Positions 4,595 through 10,442 of a stretch of 10,442 bases of DNA are shown in pieces. Below the pieces are notes generated by a model that ran no database searches, was not told where the DNA came from, and was given only the letters and a program-made list of their open reading frames with translations. Both the position numbers and the translations under genes were made by a program. Source of the stretch: Candidatus Ancillula trichonymphae ImTpAt (GTDB lineage Bacteria; Actinomycetota; Actinomycetes; Actinomycetales; Bifidobacteriaceae). The stretch is taken from positions 1 through 10,442 of the forward strand of contig AXYY01000147.1 of assembly GCA_000485475.1 (NCBI GenBank), in the 5' to 3' direction. How positions within the stretch are numbered: the first letter of the stretch is position 1; the number at the start of each line of letters is the position of its first letter.

Positions 4595-7489
4595 GTGCAT
4601 TTTAACAACTCTTTACCGAAAGTTTCTGCAGTACTTGTCACCACTGGAGATAATATTGAGTTCTTAACTAATGCGCTGAATTCTGTGCTGCAAGAAACTC
4701 AGCTGCCCAATGAGTTGTTCGTGATTTGTGCGGGAAAAGGTGAAGATAGTGCCAAAACTTCCGAAGTTTCAAAGGTTGTGGATGCGACACAAAGAGCACT
4801 TGCAGAAAATGAGGTTCCAGTTAGTATTACACTTGTTAACGATTCTGCTGCTAAGAATTTTTCATCAGCGGTGACCAATCTGGTGAATTCGGACGCCTTC
4901 AGTAATTCCAAGTGGCTCTGGCTTCTACATGATGATACAATTGTTGAACCTGAAACATTTGAGCACCTGATTTCAGCGGCAACTCAGTTCGAGAACATCG
5001 CAGTTGCTGGACTAAAACAGGTGGATACTGACACTAAAACGTTGCTGAGTGTTGGCTACACGAGTACGCTCTTTTGCACCAGGATTACAACTCTTGAAGA
5101 GGGCGAGCACGATCAAGGGCAGTACAAAGGCAAGGAGGATACGCTCGCAGTTTCCTTAAATGGAGCGCTTGTGTTGACGGATATTTGGCGCAATCTTGAG
5201 GGTGCGAACACTAGTCTTTTTAAGTACTACGACTCACTAGATTTCTGCAGAAGAGTTCACTTGAGTGGTAAGAGGGTCGTTGTCGCAGATGGTCCAGGAA
5301 TCTACCACTACAGAAAATCTTGGAGAAACTCGAAAGAACAGGAGAAGTTTTCTGCAACCAGTAGTTTTGTACCGAATTCTTATGGTGTACATCGCGCGTT
5401 GACAATTTATCGATTGGGGAACTGTCCGCTGGTTTTTTTGCCATTATGCTGGTTTTTACTACTACTTGCGGCACTTTTGAAAACGCTTAAAGAGTTTTAC
5501 ATCGGCAACAAGTATGTGCATACAATACTTTCTGGCACAGTTGTTGGTGCGTTTTCTTCCAAAAGTGTTTTTAGAACTAGACATCTGAATGCAGTTGCCA
5601 AAAAACAAGGGCGTAGAAATGGAGTAACCGGTAGTTTTACAGCAAGAATTAGACCGCTACTAGTAACGAGACAGCAACTGAGGGTTATGCGTCATGATCG
5701 GAACTTGATGCGTCGATCGCGGCTCTGGGCGTCGCACCAACCTTCACTCTTGCAAGTTTCAGCACTCCGTTCGCTGGCGAAAAAGCGAAGAACGGCATTT
5801 TTACTTGTCTTCGTTATACTGACTGTAATTACTGTTGCTGCATTTACTGATGACATTAGAGCGATCTTGTGTGGTGGACATTTCGTGGCACCTGATTTTT
5901 CTGTACCGGATTTATCTGCGCATAATGCGTGGACTCGTGCGACTAGTGGTTATACTCTACACAATTTCGGTGTTCGTGCGCCACTTGATCCGTATTGGTT
6001 CATCATCAGCATACTCAGTTTTCCATTCGGATCTGTTAAATTCGTCGTCAACCTTATGATTCTCCTAGTAATTTTGCTCTCTGGTTTGAGCGCGTGGGTT
6101 GCGAGCGGGGCCGCGAGTAGGAGTAATAGTGCACGAATGGTTGCAGCCGTGACTTGGGTTCTGCTTCCGACGTTCTGGAACGCGCTCTTCGCCCTGCATT
6201 TTGGGGTGTTGTTCGCGCACGCCATCTTGCCGCTAGTTTTGTACTACATCTCAAAAGCGCTGGCAGTTGCACGCACGGACTTGGACTTAGGCGCCCCGAA
6301 GTTGCGGTGCTATTATGCTAGACTTGGACTGGTTGCCGCACTTACAGTTGCCTTTGAACCAGTTCTGTTCCCCGTTCTTTTCGTGACAGTTGCGGTGCTA
6401 GGCGTTTGTAATAAGAGGTTCTTCATCACACTACTGCCGGTTTTTGCACTGAACATTTGGCTTTTTTCTTGGGTTGTGCTCAATGTGCAGCGCGGAAGTT
6501 TTAAAGTTTTTCTTGGAGACGCACGAGAGAATCAGCACAAAGATGCGCTTTTGGTGTTACTAGGCGGTAATCAAATCAGCTTGAACTTGATAATAAGTGC
6601 GGCCATAATTCTAGTTTCTGCGTGGTGTTTATTCGTGGTTGAAGATAATAAAAAGGTGTTGTTTACGCGGATTTTATGGGCAGTATCGTTAGTTACCTAC
6701 CTTTTGAGCGTGATCTATGAGGATGCGGTTTCCTACGACTCATCAGCACTACTTTCTGTGACTTATCTGGGGTTCATAACTACTATTCTGGTATTCCTGA
6801 AGGAGCGAGTTGTATTTAAGCGAGTCCACATGATTCCATACTTTTTGGTTATTCTAGTCCTGATTGTTGCAACTTTTGGGGCCTCAACGATGCTGTTAAC
6901 TGACACAAACAGTAGTAAAATGCATGCAGTATCAGACTACACACTTCCGTTGTATGCGGACAAAATTACACAAGCAGATGCACAGGCGCGGGTTTTGGTC
7001 CTCAACAGTTTAGGTCAGGACCAGATAAATGTTGAGTTGTTCGACTCCAGATCGCAAACGCTGTCGAATTCAACTTCCGCACACATTCTTGAAGAACGCG
7101 GTTTTTCTAGCAAAGATACTGAACTGCAAGCCGCAATTGCCAACCTTTTGGCGTCCTCTTCAGGTGTGAGTGCTCAAAAGCTTGTAGAATTGGGAATCGG
7201 AGGCATTTTTGTGTCGAAGCGCTCGAATGATGACGATGCACTTATCGAGCAGTTGGACTTAGCTCCAGGATTGGTGCGGATAATTGAGGGCAAAGAACAT
7301 CCGTTTTGGAAGTTGAAAAATGCGGGTGATGATGCGAGCACTTCTTCATTTGACAACTCAGAATATCAAACTGCAACTGATAGTTCTATGAACACAATAT
7401 TCAAAGTTTTCGCGCTTAGCGTTTTAGTTGTATTTTACTTGCTGAGTTTGCCGCTTGGACAACGATCGGTGGTGATATATGAAATTTAA
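4595..7489 (+). CDS. GT2 glycosyltransferase with multispan membrane domain and extracellular C-terminal domain
   Basis: Large membrane glycosyltransferase, probably building or exporting a cell-envelope glycan; donor and acceptor are unknown. The N-terminal GT-A fold (about 8-245) has the opening strand VSAVLVTTGDN, a DxD-like HDD (112-114) in LWLLHDD, and the acceptor-side block YYDSLDFCRR (211-220) followed by KRVVVADGPGIYHY. A membrane helix lies at about 278-298, a basic cytoplasmic loop at 325-400, then about ten to twelve helices between 401 and 766. An extracytoplasmic domain (about 768-932) contains VLVLNSL and LVELGIGGIFVSKR, and a last helix lies at 936-953. As I recall, this whole architecture is conserved in actinobacterial proteins encoded next to whiB. 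The GTG start has AAGGAGA at the correct distance. It is complete at 964 residues and overlaps the next gene by 11 nt, so the two are probably translationally coupled. Confidence 0.85.
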   Translation: MHFNNSLPKVSAVLVTTGDNIEFLTNALNSVLQETQLPNELFVICAGKGEDSAKTSEVSKVVDATQRALAENEVPVSITLVNDSAAKNFSSAVTNLVNSDAFSNSKWLWLLHDDTIVEPETFEHLISAATQFENIAVAGLKQVDTDTKTLLSVGYTSTLFCTRITTLEEGEHDQGQYKGKEDTLAVSLNGALVLTDIWRNLEGANTSLFKYYDSLDFCRRVHLSGKRVVVADGPGIYHYRKSWRNSKEQEKFSATSSFVPNSYGVHRALTIYRLGNCPLVFLPLCWFLLLLAALLKTLKEFYIGNKYVHTILSGTVVGAFSSKSVFRTRHLNAVAKKQGRRNGVTGSFTARIRPLLVTRQQLRVMRHDRNLMRRSRLWASHQPSLLQVSALRSLAKKRRTAFLLVFVILTVITVAAFTDDIRAILCGGHFVAPDFSVPDLSAHNAWTRATSGYTLHNFGVRAPLDPYWFIISILSFPFGSVKFVVNLMILLVILLSGLSAWVASGAASRSNSARMVAAVTWVLLPTFWNALFALHFGVLFAHAILPLVLYYISKALAVARTDLDLGAPKLRCYYARLGLVAALTVAFEPVLFPVLFVTVAVLGVCNKRFFITLLPVFALNIWLFSWVVLNVQRGSFKVFLGDARENQHKDALLVLLGGNQISLNLIISAAIILVSAWCLFVVEDNKKVLFTRILWAVSLVTYLLSVIYEDAVSYDSSALLSVTYLGFITTILVFLKERVVFKRVHMIPYFLVILVLIVATFGASTMLLTDTNSSKMHAVSDYTLPLYADKITQADAQARVLVLNSLGQDQINVELFDSRSQTLSNSTSAHILEERGFSSKDTELQAAIANLLASSSGVSAQKLVELGIGGIFVSKRSNDDDALIEQLDLAPGLVRIIEGKEHPFWKLKNAGDDASTSSFDNSEYQTATDSSMNTIFKVFALSVLVVFYLLSLPLGQRSVVIYEI

Positions 7490-9122
7490 GGTTGTAGCGA
7501 AAATGCTTGTGAGTGTTTTTACTGCGGTTGTATTAGTCGCGTCTTTGATCGGAATTGTGTCATTTGCGTATTTGTTACATTTTTTTAGCAACGATAACTT
7601 GGATAGTGCGATTGGCAAGACAAGTATGAATATTCAGAATCCCGCACTCACTTGTTTTTCTGCGCCGAAGGTTGACACAGGGCTTTCGAATGATGAGGAG
7701 TTTGGTGCAGTTAAAACTCCAACTGTTTCAAATGTTCTACTAGGCGCACTTGGCGAGACGCAGAAGGCTGCGTTTGATGAACTTGTACCAAATACTGCCT
7801 CAACTAGTTTGCACACACCAGCAAATGGCGGCAACTTGGTCGTTGGCAGCACTTCAGCTGCTGCGAGCACAGTTTTTCGTGGCATCTTCAAGACTGACGA
7901 CCTGCCGTTCGCAGTTGCAGGTACCAGATTTTCATCAACACCAGATGGTGACTTGAAGGGTTTGGTAGCTAGTCAGTGCATCGCTCCAGCACTTGACTTC
8001 TGGTTCATCGGCGGTTCAACGTGCGTCCAGAGTACAACTTCTGTTCTGATTGCCAATGCGAATTCAACTGCCGCACAAGTTGAGTTAACAGTTTGGGGTG
8101 CGAAGCGTAGTAGTAGTAGTAGTAGTAGTAGTTCAAAAGTTGCAAAACTTGAAGATGGTTCATTGAAATACGGTGCCGGCAAAACTGTTGGAGTTGACGC
8201 GCGCGCTCAGACCCTCGTGAACTTGGCATCTGGCGCTCAGGACGAGGATGTTGTTGCAGTTCACTTGAAGTCCAACTTTTCACCAATTGCAGCAACGGTT
8301 TACACGCACGAAATGGACAAGTTGACGCCAAGAGGACTGGATTTTTTACAAAGTAGTAGCCTTTCTGAAACGGTTTACTTACCAGGTGTAAAAGTTAGCA
8401 AAGACCCTCATTTTCGAACAAGTCTGCAAATTCTTGCTCCTGAAATTCACGAGCAAAAAGCCACGGTTACCCTAAATTACAAGAAGTCCAACGATTCAGG
8501 TGCTCCAAAAACGAAGACCGTTGATTTGGTGCGTGGTGAAGTCCAGACAGTGGAAACAGATTTTCTTGAAGATGGCATCTGGAACATCGAAATTACAGGT
8601 TCTGGTGGCGCAAAGAGTGCTCTTTTGGCAGCTGCCAAGTTTGCGCGGAGTTTGGATGACGGTTCACAAGATTATGCGTATATTCCTAGTGCGGTGCCTG
8701 CTCATGGGCTTTTTGGTGTGGTTAAAACTGCGGCTGCTAGATTTAATCCACAACTCTCGTTTGCAACTGTCGGAAGTGCTGAAAGTAACACAAAACCTGC
8801 ATATACTGTTACCTTTTTTGATTCTGCGGGCGCACTTATCGGCTCAGTTCAAATTCAACTGGATCAAACTTCGAACTCTTTTAGCCTGGATTCACTTGCC
8901 GGGTTGCTTTCGAGCAGTTTGGCTAATGCGGGGACAAAAGAGGAGTTGATTCAGAAAATCAGCTTCGTGAGTATGCAGCCAGTAGATAATTCGCCCAAGG
9001 TGCAGAAAATCGTTGGGAATATTGTCTACCAAGAGGAAGTTGGACTAACCGCACAAGGATTTTCCACGCTTGAAAAGAAGAGTCTACTGTACAAAATCAC
9101 CAACAAGGCGCTCATAAGATAG
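7479..9122 (+). CDS. DUF5719-family membrane-anchored extracytoplasmic protein
   Basis: A 547-residue protein with an N-terminal signal anchor (about 6-33, MLVSVFTAVVLVASLIGIV) and an outside-facing beta-rich body. The block ALDFWFIGGST (about 170-181), followed by VLIANANSTAAQVELTVWGAK, is the signature I associate with DUF5719 proteins, where a WF(V/I)GGS motif precedes strands resembling a bacterial Ig/alpha-sandwich fold. Function is unknown; its fixed place behind the GT2 membrane enzyme suggests it works with it in envelope assembly. A run of nine serines (211-219), eight of them the repeated codon AGT, interrupts the body just after the WGAKR strand. The ATG at 7479 lies inside the end of the upstream gene in another frame, with no strong Shine-Dalgarno sequence, consistent with coupled translation. 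Confidence 0.8.
   Translation: MKFKVVAKMLVSVFTAVVLVASLIGIVSFAYLLHFFSNDNLDSAIGKTSMNIQNPALTCFSAPKVDTGLSNDEEFGAVKTPTVSNVLLGALGETQKAAFDELVPNTASTSLHTPANGGNLVVGSTSAAASTVFRGIFKTDDLPFAVAGTRFSSTPDGDLKGLVASQCIAPALDFWFIGGSTCVQSTTSVLIANANSTAAQVELTVWGAKRSSSSSSSSSKVAKLEDGSLKYGAGKTVGVDARAQTLVNLASGAQDEDVVAVHLKSNFSPIAATVYTHEMDKLTPRGLDFLQSSSLSETVYLPGVKVSKDPHFRTSLQILAPEIHEQKATVTLNYKKSNDSGAPKTKTVDLVRGEVQTVETDFLEDGIWNIEITGSGGAKSALLAAAKFARSLDDGSQDYAYIPSAVPAHGLFGVVKTAAARFNPQLSFATVGSAESNTKPAYTVTFFDSAGALIGSVQIQLDQTSNSFSLDSLAGLLSSSLANAGTKEELIQKISFVSMQPVDNSPKVQKIVGNIVYQEEVGLTAQGFSTLEKKSLLYKITNKALIR
8109..8132 (+). repeat. (AGT)8 trinucleotide repeat in the DUF5719 gene
   Basis: Eight perfect AGT units read in frame as serine and are followed by TCA, a ninth serine. 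The base pair before (GT of CGT) extends the tract to 26 bp. Slippage by whole units would change the serine run without breaking the frame. It probably sits in a loop between beta strands. Confidence 0.95.
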
Positions 9123-9127
9123 AGGTG
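9122..9127 (+). promoter_or_regulatory. ribosome-binding site for the TTG start of ruvC
   Basis: GAGGTG begins at the last base of the DUF5719 stop codon and ends 4 nt before the TTG at 9132. It supports this start despite the rare codon, because the conserved MxVxGVDPG opening of RuvC begins exactly there. Confidence 0.6.
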
Positions 9128-9131
9128 TAGT

Positions 9132-9740
9132 TTGATAGTTGTTGGAGTTGATCCAGGGCTCACAAGGTGCGGAGTTGGTGTTATAAGTCTGGAAGAAAAT
9201 ACAACTCCTAGTAGGGCGCCCAAGTTTGTGCGGGCACAAGTTCTAACGACCAGTCCTCGATTTACGCACGAAGACCGTTTAATGCAACTTGATGATAAAC
9301 TGTGCGCGCTGTTTGGTGCATTTAGAAGTCATGAACAGGTGGTTGTTGCGATTGAGCGTCCATTTTTCACCAAGCATAATCCAAATACTGCAATGGGAAC
9401 TGCCCAAGTTATGGGACTAGTTATGGTGCAGTCTCGCAGGAAGAGTTATCGAGTTGAACATTTTACACCTTCACAAGTTAAAACTTCAGTTACTGGAAAC
9501 GGACGCGCACACAAACAACAAGTTGTGAACGCAGTTTCAATTCTACTTGGCTTGAATTCTGGTATATTGGCACCTCCAGATGCATTCGACGCACTAGCCG
9601 TTGCATTAACTTGCACAAATCGCGGAGTTGGAGTAGTGAGTGCAACTTCTATAAATAAACTTGAGAATGCCGAAACTAGAGCTCAGCGTATGTGGAAAGA
9701 TGCCGTTAGAGGTGTATCAAACAAGCCAGTGCGTATGTAG
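9132..9740 (+). CDS. ruvC: crossover junction endodeoxyribonuclease RuvC
   Basis: Homodimeric, Mg-dependent nuclease that cuts Holliday junctions symmetrically, working with the RuvAB branch-migration motor in recombination and repair. The RNase H-like fold is complete: D7 in GVDPGLTRCG, E75 in AIERPF, and D150 and D153 in PPDAFDALAVAL form the acidic catalytic tetrad. The DNA-binding VKTSVTGNGRAHKQQV stretch (116-131) is present. At 202 residues it is slightly longer than E. coli's 173, through a C-terminal tail typical of actinobacteria. It starts with TTG, fixed by the family's N-terminus. It follows the DUF5719 stop by 9 nt, so it is probably in the whiB operon. ruvA and ruvB, its usual downstream neighbours, are absent from the window. 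Confidence 0.95.
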   Translation: MIVVGVDPGLTRCGVGVISLEENTTPSRAPKFVRAQVLTTSPRFTHEDRLMQLDDKLCALFGAFRSHEQVVVAIERPFFTKHNPNTAMGTAQVMGLVMVQSRRKSYRVEHFTPSQVKTSVTGNGRAHKQQVVNAVSILLGLNSGILAPPDAFDALAVALTCTNRGVGVVSATSINKLENAETRAQRMWKDAVRGVSNKPVRM

Positions 9741-9771
9741 TTGAATGCCCAGATGAACGTGTGTAAACTTC

Positions 9772-9800
9772 TTGACAATGCGTAATCTGTATGATATGAT
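9772..9800 (+). promoter_or_regulatory. dps promoter (TTGACA-17-TATGAT, extended)
   Basis: A perfect TTGACA (9772-9777), a 17-bp spacer, and TATGAT (9795-9800) with TG one base upstream (9792-9793). This is nearly the same design as the rho promoter. Initiation is predicted near 9807. A short palindrome, TCTTC-TT-GAAGA, lies at about 9812-9823, just downstream, and could be an operator. The leader before the ATG at 9860 is about 50 nt and purine-rich. Confidence 0.7.
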
Positions 9801-9859
9801 AAACATCAAGTCTTCTTGAAGAAAAGAAGAGAGGTTGATAAGAAGAAGAGTGGTGGATT

Positions 9860-10353
9860 ATGGGAATACCAGCTTTAACGAACGAGCAGACGAATACGGC
9901 TGTGGAAAATCTACGACTAGTTGTTGATGTGCTTAACAACGATTTGGCACTCACTCTGGAACACGCGCACTGGAGAATGTTACTGGACCTAATTTTGTTG
10001 CAGTTCATGAGATGCTGGACCTGCAGATTGATCAAGTGCGCGAGGCAGTTGATGCTGCTGCAGAAAGGATTGCGGCGCGCGGGGGGGGGGGGTAATCCGA
10101 GAATGGTTTACCCTTTTTCGGTTTTGGAAACTGCCAAGCAGAATCTACCGCAGTATCCACTTGCTGGCAAGGCGGGTACAACTTGAGCATCTTAAGGCAC
10201 TAGACGAGCAGTACACAGCTGCTGAAACGATTCTGCGTGGGGAGTGTCATTAGCGAATTAGATTCCGCAGATCTCATCAGCTCAAATGTTGTTCAAGATT
10301 TTCTGTTGAACCTTGAACAATTCCAGTGGTTCATTCGCTCGTACATTGCCTAA
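9860..10353 (+). pseudogene. dps: Dps-family ferritin-like DNA-protection protein, four frame changes
   Basis: Dps forms a 12-subunit shell that oxidises iron with peroxide and, in many bacteria, shields DNA. The gene is readable end to end only by switching frames. Segments: 9860-9973 ends LALTLEHAHW; 9976-10083 gives NVTGPNFVAVHEMLDLQIDQ and VDAAAERIAARG; after the G-run comes PRMVYPFSVLE to NLPQYPL; then VQLEHLKALDEQYTAA; then DSADLISSNVVQDFLLNLEQ and FQWFIRSYIA with TAA at 10351-10353. Ferroxidase positions (HW, HEMLD) and the AERI signature are intact. Extra bases are two (AG, 9974-9975), one in the run of 12 G, one in GGG near 10171-10173, and one in GGGG at 10239-10242. Removing five bases gives 162 residues, the normal Dps length. 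The longest continuous frame makes a 108-residue chimera. It is either a recently broken gene or a stretch with sequence errors. A second reading through 10095-10125 (ENGLP instead of RMVYP) is possible. Confidence 0.85.
10081..10092 (+). repeat. homopolymer of 12 G inside dps
   Basis: Twelve consecutive G follow GCGCGC. In the incoming frame they give four glycines and run straight into TAA at 10093; with 11 G (or 8, or 5) the frame continues into the next Dps segment. Dps proteins usually have just two glycines here, so the tract looks expanded. Confidence 0.95.
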
Positions 10354-10358
10354 GTCTT

Positions 10359-10380
10359 GAGTGGTTTTTCCGCACTTTTC
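10359..10380 (+). terminator. weak hairpin after dps
   Basis: GAGTG (10359-10363) can pair with CACTT (10373-10377, one G-U pair), followed by TTTC. The stem is short and the U-run poor. From here to the right edge (10442) I see no gene. Confidence 0.25.
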
Positions 10381-10442
10381 GGGTGGAGTTTGTGCAAAAG
10401 TTGTTTACTTCAGTCGTTTATACAAGATGTTGGCTAGTTTTT

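Noticed and set aside
5950..6272. Two overlapping minus-strand frames within the glycosyltransferase gene.
   Set aside because: They are shadows of a GC-richer membrane segment, with no start signals or recognisable domain.
8005..8331. A minus-strand frame of 108 codons with a run of eight tyrosines.
   Set aside because: The tyrosines are the reverse reading of the AGT repeat in the DUF5719 gene, and nothing else in the frame looks protein-like.
1..10442. CRISPR arrays, tRNA or rRNA genes, transposases, integrases, attachment sites, toxin-antitoxin or phage-defence genes.
   Set aside because: I looked for regularly spaced repeats, tRNA-like T-loop sequences and mobile-element protein motifs on both strands and found none; the gene content is core actinobacterial.

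Overview
The window comes from an actinobacterium with unusually modest GC content (mid-40s % by eye). The lineage call rests on a WhiB-type iron-sulfur regulator with the GIWGG turn, a DUF5719-type membrane-anchored protein, a long WhiB-linked GT2 membrane glycosyltransferase, and a Rho with an actinobacterial-style charged insert. I cannot name the genus; a low-GC or reduced-genome actinobacterium, for example a relative of Bifidobacteriaceae, is compatible.

Layout. At the left edge the last codons of an unidentified + strand gene appear to run into the 3' end of pyrC (dihydroorotase, minus strand). pyrC and rho diverge from a 0.3 kb intergenic region. pyrC has an extended -10 box that overlaps its first ATG, which points to a leaderless mRNA starting at the next Met. 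rho has a consensus promoter and a G/U-rich leader of about 180 nt. After rho comes an E1/ThiF-like (TOMM cyclodehydratase-like) gene split by one frame change at a GGGAGG sequence. Next is a four-gene unit with its own promoter: whiB (WhiB2/WhmD class), a 964-residue GT2 membrane glycosyltransferase, a DUF5719 protein overlapping it by 11 nt, and ruvC starting with TTG just behind it. The last gene is a Dps-family ferritin-like gene with its own consensus promoter. Its frame is broken four times, once at a run of 12 G, yet it reads as a normal 162-residue Dps if five extra bases are removed.

How the genes fit together. pyrC serves pyrimidine synthesis and rho transcription termination; they share only the divergent promoter region. 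The whiB-GT2-DUF5719 block looks like a cell-envelope or division module, the class of process WhiB2-type proteins control. ruvC is coupled to it instead of to ruvAB. Dps would protect DNA and store iron.

I found no new defence system, CRISPR array, RNA gene or mobile element. The items most worth checking are the broken dps with its G12 tract, the split E1-like gene, the leaderless pyrC start, the rho leader with a hydrophobic ORF, the (AGT)8 serine tract in the DUF5719 gene, and an apparent excess of the palindrome ACTAGT.
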